Source: Rothia kristinae NBRC 15354 (GTDB lineage: Bacteria > Actinomycetota > Actinomycetes > Actinomycetales > Micrococcaceae). Taken from it: a stretch of 64,000 nt of DNA. The translations under genes and the position numbers were made by a program. Under the pieces are notes generated by a model that had not been told where the DNA came from, did no database searches, and worked only from the letters and a program-made list of their open reading frames with translations. Every line of letters starts with the position of its first letter. Position 1 is the stretch's first letter. Shown here one piece after another: positions 1-7,449 of this stretch. The stretch is taken from NCBI RefSeq assembly GCF_001570865.1, contig NZ_BCSM01000010.1, positions 42,129 through 106,128 of the forward strand, given 5' to 3'.

Positions 1-1
1 C

Positions 2-1918
2 TTCTCCCAGGCCCAGGCCATGGAGCAGGCCCAGGCGCTGATGAGCATCGCGGTGCTGTCCAAGGAGGAGCAGCAGGCGGTCTCCGAGGCGATCGCGGGC
101 TTCCGGTTCTCGGCGGGCTTCGGCAAGACCCTGAACAAGCTGGTGCGCCACGGCATCGGGGTGCACCACGCCGGGATGCTGCCCAAGTACCGGCGGCTGG
201 TCGAGCAGCTGGCCCAGCGCGGGCTGCTGAAGGTCATCTGCGGCACGGACACCCTCGGCGTCGGCATCAACGTGCCGATCCGCACGGTGCTGATCACGGC
301 CCTGTCCAAGTTCGACGGACGCCGCACCCGGCGGCTGAAGGCCCGGGAGTTCCACCAGATCGCCGGACGGGCCGGGCGGGCCGGATATGACACGGCCGGG
401 ACCGTCGTCGTGCAGGCCCCGGAGCACGAGATCGAGAACGCGAAGCTGCTGGAGAAGGCCAGGAACCGCTTCGGGGAGGACGAGAAGCGGATCGAGCAGT
501 CCCTGCGGGGCAAGCGGAAGAAGCCCCCGCAGGGCTTCGTGACGTGGTCGCGCCAGACCTTCGAGCAGCTGGTGGCCGCCGAGCCTGAGCCGCTGACCAG
601 CTCCTTCGGGGTGACCCACTCGATGCTGCTGAACCTGCTGCACCGGCCCGGGGACCCCTTCGCCGCGGCCGGCCGGCTGCTGCGGGAGAACCACGAGACC
701 CCGGCCCGGCAGCGGGAGATGATCCGCCGGGCCCTGGGCATCTACCGGGAGCTGCTGGCTGCCGGCGTCCTGCGCCGCCTGGATCGCCCGGATGAGGAGG
801 GCCGCCCGGTGGCGCTGACCGTGCAGCTGCAGGAGGACTTCGCGCTGAACCAGCCGCTGTCCCCCTTCGCCCTGGCGGCCCTGGAGCTGCTGGATCGGGA
901 GTCGCCGGACTACGCGCTGGACGCCGTCTCCGTGATCGAGGCGACCCTGGATGACCCGCGGCAGGTGCTCATCGGCCAGGAGCGCAAGGCCCGCGGGGAG
1001 GCCATCGCCGCGATGAAGGCCGAGGGCATGGAGTACACGGAGCGGATGAACGCCGCGGACCGGATCACCTACCCGCAGCCCCTGGCCGAGCTGCTGGAGC
1101 AGGCCTTCGAGACCTACCGCTCCGGGGCGCCGTGGATCGCGGAGTTCGAGCTGTCCCCGAAGTCGGTGGTGCGGGACATGTACGAGCGGGCCATGTCCTT
1201 CGGCCAGTACGTGCAGTTCTACGAGCTGTCCCGCTCGGAGGGCATCCTGCTGCGCTACCTCTCGGACGCCTACCGGGCCCTGCGCCAGACGGTGCCCCCG
1301 GCGGCGCTGACCGAGCAGCTGGAGGATCTCATCGCGTGGCTAAGCGAGCTGATCCGGCAGACGGACAACTCCCTGATCGACGAGTGGGAGCGAATGAGCG
1401 CCGGGCAGGACGCGGCACCCGCGCAGGAATCCCTGGAAGAGCTGGTGGCCGAATCCGCCCCGAAGGTCACGGACAACCCGCGGGCCTTCCGCGTCATGGT
1501 GCGCAACGCCCTGTTCCGGCGAGTGGAGCTGTTCGCCGACGAGCGCGAGCGCACCCTGGGCTCCCTGGACGGGGACTCCGGGTGGGATGCCGACCGGTGG
1601 GCGGATGCGATGGACGAGTACTTCGAGACCTACGACGACCTGTTCACCGATGCCCAGGCGCGCTCCCCGCAGCACCTGATGATCGATGACTCGCAGTCCG
1701 GGATCTGGCGGGTGCGGCAGGCCTTCGCGGATCCGGAGGAGGCCTACGACCACGGGATCACGGCGGTGGTGGATCTGGCGGCCTCGGATGAGGCGGGCGC
1801 CCCGGTGCTGCGCATCGGGCACGTCGGTCCCTTCGCCGAGGCCGGACCGCTGGAGGCCGCGGAGGACCTGCTGGAGGGTGAGGCGCCGATGGGCGGGCCC
1901 GAGGGGGTGCGGCGATGA
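2..1918 (+). CDS. DEAD/DEAH-box helicase C-terminal part, DUF3516 type (partial)
   Basis: This is the 3' part of a superfamily 2 helicase; the frame is open to the left window edge, so the start and helicase motifs I to III lie outside. The visible part begins in the second RecA-like domain. It has a motif V-like stretch GTDTLGVGINVP and a motif VI signature HQIAGRAGRAGYD, both typical of Ski2/HelY-like RNA or DNA helicases. The remaining ~450 residues are a helical region rich in Glu and Arg matching the actinobacterial DUF3516 architecture; I know no defined substrate for this family. Its stop overlaps the start of the next gene by four bases (ATGA), so the two are probably co-translated. 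Helicase identity is firm; the DUF3516 assignment is from recalled family features. Confidence 0.88.
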   Translation, partial: FSQAQAMEQAQALMSIAVLSKEEQQAVSEAIAGFRFSAGFGKTLNKLVRHGIGVHHAGMLPKYRRLVEQLAQRGLLKVICGTDTLGVGINVPIRTVLITALSKFDGRRTRRLKAREFHQIAGRAGRAGYDTAGTVVVQAPEHEIENAKLLEKARNRFGEDEKRIEQSLRGKRKKPPQGFVTWSRQTFEQLVAAEPEPLTSSFGVTHSMLLNLLHRPGDPFAAAGRLLRENHETPARQREMIRRALGIYRELLAAGVLRRLDRPDEEGRPVALTVQLQEDFALNQPLSPFALAALELLDRESPDYALDAVSVIEATLDDPRQVLIGQERKARGEAIAAMKAEGMEYTERMNAADRITYPQPLAELLEQAFETYRSGAPWIAEFELSPKSVVRDMYERAMSFGQYVQFYELSRSEGILLRYLSDAYRALRQTVPPAALTEQLEDLIAWLSELIRQTDNSLIDEWERMSAGQDAAPAQESLEELVAESAPKVTDNPRAFRVMVRNALFRRVELFADERERTLGSLDGDSGWDADRWADAMDEYFETYDDLFTDAQARSPQHLMIDDSQSGIWRVRQAFADPEEAYDHGITAVVDLAASDEAGAPVLRIGHVGPFAEAGPLEAAEDLLEGEAPMGGPEGVRR

Positions 1919-3336
1919 GCCGGGTTCTGCCCGCGCCCGGCGCGACCCCGGTGCCGCACCGGGCCGGTCCCGTGCACGAGGTCGGGAGCCTGCGGCTGAG
2001 CGAGCATCGGTTCCGGGTGCCGCTGGCGCACGCCCGGGCCTGGACCCACCCGGAGGATCCGGCGGTGCCGAAGGCGGTGGCGGACCGGGAGATCGAGGTC
2101 TTCGCCCGGGTGGCCACGAGTGCTGATCCGGAGGCGCCGGTGCCGGTGCGGCGTCGTCCGTATCTGGTGTATCTGCAGGGTGGGCCGGGGATGGCCTCCC
2201 CGCGTCCGGCGTCGGATTCCGGGTGGCTGGGGCTGCTCGCCCCGCACTACCGGGTGGTGCTGCTGGATCAGCGCGGCACGGGCCTGTCCACCCCGCTCAG
2301 CGCAGGTTCCCTGGCGCGGGAGGGCGACGCCGCGGCGCAGGCGGCGTACCTGGAGCATTTCCGCGCTCCGGACATCGTGGCCGATGCGGAGGCGGTGCGC
2401 GCGACGCTGCTGGCCGGGGAGCCGGAGACCCGGTGGGCGAGCCTGGGGCAGAGCTTCGGAGGCTTTCTGACCCTGACCTATCTGTCCTTCGCCCCGGAGT
2501 CCCTGCTGCACTGCTGGATGACCGCGGGCCTGGCCCCGATCCATCGGAGCTCCGAGGAGGTCTACCGGGCGACGTACCGGAGGATGGCCGAGCGCAGCCG
2601 GGAGTTCCACTCCTGGTACCCGGAGGATGCCGAGCGGGCCGGGCGCATCGCGGATCTGCTGGCGGGGCGGGAGGCGCTGCTGCCGGATGGGTCTCCGCTG
2701 AGCCCGGAGCGGTTCCAGAGCGTCGGGATGCTGCTGGGCGGCACCGGGCGGGTGCACCGGCTGCACTACCTGCTGGAGTCGGCCTTCGCCGAGGGCCCGG
2801 ATGGCCTTGCGGAGGGCTTCCTGGCGGAGGCGGCCGGCGTCGTCGGCTTCGCGGGGCACCCGCTGTACGCCCTGATGCACGAGGCCATCTACGCGGATGG
2901 CCCGGGCACGGCGACGGCGTGGGCGGCGCAGCGGGTGCGGGAGGAGCTGCCGGAGTTCTCCCCGGGGGCCCGGCCGCTGCTGTTCACCGGGGAGATGATC
3001 CAGCCGTGGCACTTCCGCCTGGATCCGGCGCTGCGCCCGCTGCGGGAGGTCGCGGAGCTGCTGGCGGCCAAGCAGGACTGGGGGCGGCTCTACGACCTGC
3101 GGGTTCTGCGGGGCAACGAGGTGCCGGTGGCGGCCAGCGCGTATGAGCACGACGTGTACGTGGACTTCGACGCGGCCCGACAGACCGCGGCGTCGGTGGG
3201 GTCGCTGGACCTGTGGACCTCCCCGACGCTGCACCACGACGCCCTGGGCAACGACTCCCGGGAGGTGCTGCACGGGCTGGGCGAGCTGCTGGCCCGCGCC
3301 GGGGCCCTGCCGGGCAATCCGGTGTCGCCCGCGTGA
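1915..3336 (+). CDS. alpha/beta hydrolase, proline iminopeptidase-like (peptidase S33)
   Basis: A 473-residue alpha/beta-fold hydrolase. The oxyanion-hole motif LQGGPGMASPRP, the following strand-turn VLLDQRGTGLS and the nucleophile elbow GQSFGG (Ser) are the classic prolyl aminopeptidase pattern; a late His in TLHHDALG is the likely catalytic base. Such enzymes release N-terminal proline or other residues from peptides, but the family includes many esterases, so the substrate is open. There is no signal peptide, so it is probably cytoplasmic. The ATG overlaps the helicase stop by four bases, which supports this start and coupling with the upstream gene. No clear terminator follows before the promoter of the next gene. 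Confidence 0.88.
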   Translation: MSRVLPAPGATPVPHRAGPVHEVGSLRLSEHRFRVPLAHARAWTHPEDPAVPKAVADREIEVFARVATSADPEAPVPVRRRPYLVYLQGGPGMASPRPASDSGWLGLLAPHYRVVLLDQRGTGLSTPLSAGSLAREGDAAAQAAYLEHFRAPDIVADAEAVRATLLAGEPETRWASLGQSFGGFLTLTYLSFAPESLLHCWMTAGLAPIHRSSEEVYRATYRRMAERSREFHSWYPEDAERAGRIADLLAGREALLPDGSPLSPERFQSVGMLLGGTGRVHRLHYLLESAFAEGPDGLAEGFLAEAAGVVGFAGHPLYALMHEAIYADGPGTATAWAAQRVREELPEFSPGARPLLFTGEMIQPWHFRLDPALRPLREVAELLAAKQDWGRLYDLRVLRGNEVPVAASAYEHDVYVDFDAARQTAASVGSLDLWTSPTLHHDALGNDSREVLHGLGELLARAGALPGNPVSPA

Positions 3337-3410
3337 GGTCCGGGGCGGCCCTGAACGCGGCCCTGAGCGGACGCAGACGGTCATCTGCCCGGTCCCCATG
3401 TGGCGCCGGG

Positions 3411-3416
3411 TACACT
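3411..3416 (+). promoter_or_regulatory. candidate -10 element (TACACT) of the GNAT gene
   Basis: TACACT fits the actinobacterial TANNNT -10 consensus and lies about 90 bases before the acetyltransferase start, in the gap after the hydrolase. No convincing -35 hexamer is visible, so this is tentative. Confidence 0.35.
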
Positions 3417-3502
3417 GACGTGCAGGTTCCCGGGCGCCCACCCCGGTCCCGCCCGATCCTCGGCGCGGGACCCGAGGCACCCTCTCCCGGAAGGAGCAAC
3501 CC

Positions 3503-4006
3503 ATGAGCGGAAAGATCACGCTGATCGGGGACACGTGGACGTCCACCCGCCCGGTCACGGTCAGCACCCGTCCGGTGGCCCGCCAGGACGCCGACGGCCT
3601 GGCCCGGCTGTTCTTCACGGCCTACGATGACGGTTCGGTGACTTCCCAGGCCCACGCTCTGGAGATCCTGCACCACATGTTCGACGGCGAGTACGGCGCG
3701 GTGCTGCCGAAGGCCTCCCCCGTGGTGGTGGATGATGCGGGCCGGATCATCGCCGCCGCCCTGGTGCTGGAGTCCCGGGTGGGCGATGACCTACCGGATT
3801 CGCCGTATATCTTCGAGCTGTTCACGGAGTCCTCCCGGCGCCGGGAGGGCTTCGCCGAGCAGCTGCTGCGCGTGGCCATCACAGAGCTGAAGGAGGAGGG
3901 GTTCGAGCACGTGGCCCTGCGGATCAGCGAGGACAACGCCGCGGCGCTGGCCCTGTACCTGACCCTGGACTTCCACCGGTGGTTCCCCGAGGAGGATGAG
4001 CTCTAG
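3503..4006 (+). CDS. GNAT-family N-acetyltransferase
   Basis: A 167-residue acetyl-CoA-dependent N-acetyltransferase of unknown substrate. The GNAT fold is suggested by the hydrophobic strand IIAAALVLES, the acetyl-CoA loop region SSRRREGFAEQLLRVA and the late motif EDNAAALALYLTLDFHRW, which matches the N-x-x-A-x-x-L-Y-x-x-x-G/D-F pattern of RimI-like proteins. A good ribosome site (GGAAGGAG) lies seven bases before the ATG. It is probably monocistronic: it has its own -10-like element upstream and a strong hairpin follows the stop. The long N-terminal stretch before the domain begins is atypical but short. Confidence 0.8.
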   Translation: MSGKITLIGDTWTSTRPVTVSTRPVARQDADGLARLFFTAYDDGSVTSQAHALEILHHMFDGEYGAVLPKASPVVVDDAGRIIAAALVLESRVGDDLPDSPYIFELFTESSRRREGFAEQLLRVAITELKEEGFEHVALRISEDNAAALALYLTLDFHRWFPEEDEL

Positions 4007-4024
4007 GCTCCCACGGGACGCCGC

Positions 4025-4066
4025 CGCGCGGGCCCGATCGCACCGAGGTGCGCTCGGGCCCGCGCG
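4025..4066. terminator. bidirectional hairpin terminator between converging genes
   Basis: A 20-base-pair inverted repeat with one mismatch and a two-base loop centred at 4045/4046. It lies between the plus-strand acetyltransferase and the minus-strand SRAP gene and could stop both. No clear U-tract, as is common in high-GC actinobacteria. Confidence 0.7.
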
Positions 4067-4100
4067 CGTCTGACGGGTCTGCTGTGTCTGCCGTGACTGC

Positions 4101-4892
4101 TCAGAGCAGCCGCCGCTGCCCCGCCGGTTCCAGCAGCTCGGGCCCGTTGTTCCGGGGGCTGCCCACGGCCGGTCCCACCTCGCGCAGGCGCCATGCGGCG
4201 GCGACATCGTAGGCTCGTTCCCGCACCGCGTCGATGGCCCGCTGGGCGGCCTCGGCGCCCTCGGCGGCGGTGCGCAGCCAGGTGCTCAGCCCGTCCTGCG
4301 GGTCCCCGGTGGTCTCCAGGGGGATCGGCAGGCGGTCGTGCAGCCGGGAGAGCTGGCGCAGGGTCTCGGAGTTCCGGGTATCGGCCTCCTCGGCGGACGG
4401 CGAGTCCATGGTGAGGATGGTCGCCGAGAGCAGCCACTGTCCTTCATCGGGGCCGCTGGGGATGCGCCACCAGTCGTAGAGGCCGGCGAAGTAGATGCTC
4501 TGCTCCTCGGCGGGAGGGTGCACGTAGTACGGGGTCTTCTCGGGGGTCTTGCGGCCGGGGACCTCGGTGCGCAGCCACTCGTAGTAGCCGTTGGCGGGGA
4601 TCGCGCAGTGCTGGGCACGGGCGGCGTGGCGGAAGGCGGGCTTGGTCGCGGCGGTCTCGCTGCGGGCGTTTAAGGTCCGGGAGGAGAAGGTCTCGTCCTT
4701 CGCCCACCGGGGCAGCAGGCCCCAGCGGGCCGGGTGGATGGCGCGGGACCAGGTGCCGTCCTCCTGGGCGTGGTCCACGATCACGGGCACCGTGTGCGTG
4801 GGTGCGACGTTGTAGTCCGCGCAGCTCTCCTCCAGCTCCACCCCGGCCAGCAGGTCCCCCGCCGCCCGGGCGATCACGTAGCGTCCGCACAT
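4101..4892 (-). CDS. SRAP-family protein (SOS response-associated peptidase, YedK/HMCES-like)
   Basis: Members of this family shield abasic sites in single-stranded DNA by a thiazolidine crosslink made by Cys2. The start is set by the family: MCGRYV places the catalytic Cys at position 2, so the much longer open frame upstream is ignored. The other active-site features are present: Asn in LNARSET, Glu in NGYYEW and His in RLHDRLPIPL. Length (263 residues) is normal. The gene is divergent from the membrane protein gene at 5037, and the 144-base gap must hold both promoters. I saw no clear LexA box in it, so SOS control is not shown. Confidence 0.93.
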   Translation of the reverse strand: MCGRYVIARAAGDLLAGVELEESCADYNVAPTHTVPVIVDHAQEDGTWSRAIHPARWGLLPRWAKDETFSSRTLNARSETAATKPAFRHAARAQHCAIPANGYYEWLRTEVPGRKTPEKTPYYVHPPAEEQSIYFAGLYDWWRIPSGPDEGQWLLSATILTMDSPSAEEADTRNSETLRQLSRLHDRLPIPLETTGDPQDGLSTWLRTAAEGAEAAQRAIDAVRERAYDVAAAWRLREVGPAVGSPRNNGPELLEPAGQRRLL

Positions 4893-4944
4893 CGCCGGTC
4901 CCCCTCTCCCAGTCCTCGGCGTCTCCCCTCGTCCGACGGCCATC

Positions 4945-5036
4945 ATGCCACGCCGACGTCGCCTCCCCCACACCCTGGGAAAAACCTGTAAGGTTCTTCG
5001 GGTTCCCATCCATCTCGCACCAACAGGAGATCCCCC
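4945..5036. repeat. upstream region, copy A of a tandem gene duplication
   Basis: This 92-base stretch before the membrane protein start is clearly similar, without gaps, to 6033-6124. Both copies start with ATGCCACGCCGACGTCGCCT and end at the start codon or its relic, so promoter and leader were duplicated together with the gene. Confidence 0.85.
4989..4994 (+). promoter_or_regulatory. candidate -10 element (TAAGGT), also kept in the duplicate copy
   Basis: TAAGGT fits TANNNT and sits 42 bases before the GTG start of the membrane protein gene. The duplicate copy has TAATGT at the equivalent place (6077-6082), so the key positions were kept in both copies. Confidence 0.45.
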
Positions 5037-5885
5037 GTGTCCGAGAACCCCCACGGCTCCCACCCGAGCCAGGAGCCCACCCCCGAGGGCTACCCCACAC
5101 CCACCCACCAGAGTGGCCAGCAGCAGGCCGGCTACCCGCAGGCCCCCTACGGCGCTCCCCAGGTTGCGCCCCAGAGCAAGGCGCGCAACGTCGTCGGCAT
5201 CATCGCCATGATCTGCGCGATCCTCGGGACCATCCTGGCCTGCATCCCCGGGATCTTGGCCCTGGGATGGATTCTGCTTCCGGTGGGCTTCATCATGGGC
5301 ATCGTCGCCGTGTGCCTGAAGGGCAAGGTCAAGTGGCAAGGGATCACCGCGATCATCGTGTCGGTGGTCGGGACGCTGATCGGCTTGCTCGTGTTCTTCC
5401 TCGTCATCGCCGACGCCGTCAACGACGCCGTGCAGGATAGTGATACCTCGCCGTCCACTTCAGCGTCCTCCTCCGCCGCGGCGGGTTCCGCCGCCGAGGA
5501 GACGGGCAAGTTCGGCCAGACCGTCCAGTGGGATGATGGTCTCAAGGCCACCGTGGGCGAACCGCAGGAGTTCACCCCCTCGGAAAGCGCTTCCGTCCAG
5601 GGCGATGGACAGGCTCGGAAGTTCACCATCACCGTGCACAACGGCACCGACAAGGCCATCGATGCCATGGGCATCAGCTCCACGGTCCAGTCGGGTGGAA
5701 AGCAGGCTGACTCCGTCTTCGATTCCGCGCAGAACATCGAGATTCCTTCTGGGAAGATCCAGCCCGGCAAGGATCTGACCTTCGACGTCGTCTACCAGGT
5801 GGCCGATCCGTCGGACATCAGCTTCGACCTGTCGATCATCGATCCGGACAGCTTGGACACCCATGAGGTGACCTTCGTTTCCTGA
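5037..5885 (+). CDS. two-helix membrane protein with DUF4190-like N-terminus and exported C-terminal domain
   Basis: A 282-residue protein with a Pro/Gln/Gly-rich N-terminus (about residues 1-48), two or more membrane helices (around 50-85 and 95-130, DUF4190-like hairpin), a Ser/Ala/Thr-rich linker, and a C-terminal domain of about 130 residues that looks like the beta-sandwich DUF4352 type. The GTG start follows CAGGAG at good spacing. The C-terminal domain is probably outside the membrane. Function is unknown. It is followed by a hairpin with a TCTTT tail, then by a degraded tandem copy of itself. The family call rests on architecture, not on a catalytic motif. Confidence 0.72.
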   Translation: MSENPHGSHPSQEPTPEGYPTPTHQSGQQQAGYPQAPYGAPQVAPQSKARNVVGIIAMICAILGTILACIPGILALGWILLPVGFIMGIVAVCLKGKVKWQGITAIIVSVVGTLIGLLVFFLVIADAVNDAVQDSDTSPSTSASSSAAAGSAAEETGKFGQTVQWDDGLKATVGEPQEFTPSESASVQGDGQARKFTITVHNGTDKAIDAMGISSTVQSGGKQADSVFDSAQNIEIPSGKIQPGKDLTFDVVYQVADPSDISFDLSIIDPDSLDTHEVTFVS

Positions 5886-5907
5886 TCGCCCTCGCGATCC
5901 GCCTCGG

Positions 5908-5934
5908 GCCCCGACATCCCAGCGATGCCGGGGC
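5908..5934 (+). terminator. intrinsic terminator after the membrane protein gene
   Basis: An 11-base-pair stem with one G-U pair and a five-base loop, followed directly by TCTTT, 22 bases after the stop codon. This is one of the few hairpins here with a T-rich tail. Confidence 0.75.
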
Positions 5935-6032
5935 TCTTTGCGTCCATCCGGATTTTCCCTGCCGCGCAACATGGTCCTTCTTCCGCTCCCACGCGACGAA
6001 GACCCCTCCACGCCGTGTTCCGCGGGCTCGCG

Positions 6033-6124
6033 ATGCCACGCCGACGTCGCCTCTCCCATACCGTGGGAGAACCCGGTAATGTCCTGTGCACCCTCATCCC
6101 GTCTCGCCCCGCGGGAGATGCCCC
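6033..6124. repeat. upstream region, copy B of a tandem gene duplication
   Basis: Gapless homologue of 4945-5036. The spacing from ATGCCACGCC to the start codon position is 92 bases in both. It still carries a -10-like TAATGT at 6077-6082 but precedes a dead gene. Confidence 0.82.
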
Positions 6125-6495
6125 GTCTCCGAGACACCCCACGGTCCCCACCCGAGCTGGCAATCCGGTCCCGCGGGCCTACCCCTCCCGGGCGGCCACC
6201 CGCAGGTCCCCGACGGGACTCCCCCGTTCCCGCCGGGAAGGACCGGATCCAACGTCGTCGGCATCATCGCGCTGGTCTGCTCGATCCTCGGCACCGAGCT
6301 GATCTTCCTCCGTGTCCCCCTGCTGGGGCTGTTCGGCGTGATCCTGCTGCCGATCGCCTACTCCTGGGCATCATCGGCGTGTGTCAGAGACGGAAGGCCA
6401 AGTGGCAGGGCGCCACCGCGATCGTCGTGTCGGCGGCCGGCACGGTGGCCGGCTTCATCACGCTCACCCTGCTCATCGCGATCCCGATCTTCGGC
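6125..6495 (+). pseudogene. decayed tandem duplicate of the membrane protein gene at 5037
   Basis: The translated relic begins SETPHGPHPSWQSG, matching SENPHGSHPSQEPT of the intact copy, and keeps the helix NVVGIIALVCSILGTE. Three lesions are visible. The start codon GTG has become GTC (6125-6127). A one-base loss near 6362 shifts the frame; reading resumes in another frame as LLGIIGVCQRRKAKWQGATA, matching the intact IMGIVAVCLKGKVKWQGITA. The whole C-terminal domain after the second helix is missing. No ribosome-ready start exists, so no product is expected. Confidence 0.85.
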
Positions 6496-6583
6496 CTCCA
6501 CCTTAGACCTCCGACCCGATGCCATCCGCCGTGTGCACTTCGAGCTCACACGCCATCCGGGCGATGAGGCCGACCGCGCCCGC

Positions 6584-7285
6584 TCACCCGAGCCCGCCCC
6601 GGGCAGCCCGCTCCCACGCGGCGTAGCGTTCCAGCACGGCATCCTCGACGTCTTCGATCCTCGCCTCGGGGATCAGCTGCCGGACCGCTCCCACGGTGCC
6701 GGGATCCAGCTCGAGACCCAGGGCCGCATAGACCTCGGTGAGCACGGCGGCCAGCGGCTCCCGCCGGTCCACGACGACGGCGGCGGAGAACCACCAGGCG
6801 CCGGCCACCACCCGCTGCGCGGTGCCCACCAGCTTCGTCAGTCCGATGCCACCGGCCGCGCCGTGGACGCTGAACTCCCCGGGACAGTATTCGCCCGGCA
6901 GCTCCCCCACCCCGGCGTCGACCCCCAGGTCGGCCAGGGCCCGCGCCCACAGCGCCCCGAACTCGCGGTAGCGGCGCTGGTTGCCGCCGGTGGCATCGGC
7001 GTCAGGGCACAGGTGGTCCACGATCAGGCAGTCCCGGTGATAGGCCGCAGCCCGCCCGCCGACCTTGCGCACCCACGGTTCGAAGCCGTGAGCCGCGGCG
7101 GACGATGCCGCCCGGGCGAAGCCGGGGTTCAGCTCATCCCGACGCCCGAAGGCCACCACCGGCGCCGGACGGGACAGGCGCAGCACCTCCGGGTGCTCCC
7201 CGCGCCCGACGGCGCGCAGCAGCTCCAGGGTCCGCGCGTAGTCCGCGGCACCCGGGGCCGCGGCCTCGACCCGCTCGATGCGCAC
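6584..7285 (-). CDS. lipoate-protein ligase A-like (BPL/LPL fold) protein
   Basis: A 233-residue member of the biotin/lipoate ligase fold, which attaches lipoate or octanoate to a lysine of 2-oxoacid dehydrogenase subunits or glycine cleavage H protein. Seen: the strand VVAFGRRDELNPGF, the ligand-binding stretch RKVGGRAAAYH and a lysine in LTKLVGTAQRV equivalent to the conserved K of LplA/LipM-like enzymes. It lacks the accessory C-terminal domain of full LplA, so it could be a two-part ligase or an octanoyl/amido-transferase. GTG start follows AAGGAGG. It is divergent from the SulP permease gene. Fold call is good; exact reaction uncertain. Confidence 0.78.
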   Translation of the reverse strand: MRIERVEAAAPGAADYARTLELLRAVGRGEHPEVLRLSRPAPVVAFGRRDELNPGFARAASSAAAHGFEPWVRKVGGRAAAYHRDCLIVDHLCPDADATGGNQRRYREFGALWARALADLGVDAGVGELPGEYCPGEFSVHGAAGGIGLTKLVGTAQRVVAGAWWFSAAVVVDRREPLAAVLTEVYAALGLELDPGTVGAVRQLIPEARIEDVEDAVLERYAAWERAARGGLG

Positions 7286-7313
7286 CGGCGCCTCCTTCTC
7301 CCGATTCCCGGCC

Positions 7314-7319
7314 AGCCTA
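7314..7319 (-). promoter_or_regulatory. candidate -10 element (TAGGCT) for the lipoate ligase-like gene
   Basis: Read on the minus strand, TAGGCT fits TANNNT and lies about 30 bases before the GTG start, leaving room for the AAGGAGG ribosome site. Confidence 0.4.
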
Positions 7320-7394
7320 GTCCAGCGCGGACGCTCGCTGTGGCCCCTATTCCGGTTCGGGGCACCGGGCAGGTGCCCGTCCCGGGCGCGGGGG

Positions 7395-7400
7395 TATCCT
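7395..7400 (+). promoter_or_regulatory. candidate -10 element (TATCCT) for the SulP gene
   Basis: TATCCT on the plus strand, 49 bases before the GTG start of the permease. No strong -35 is seen. Confidence 0.35.
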
Positions 7401-7449
7401 CGAACAGCGCCGCCCCCCTCATTCCCGTCTCGAACCGAGGTCTCCGCCC

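Noticed and set aside
4893..5339. 149-codon N-terminal extension of the SRAP protein
   Set aside because: The family needs Cys at position 2, which fixes the start at 4892; the upstream frame crosses the divergent promoter.
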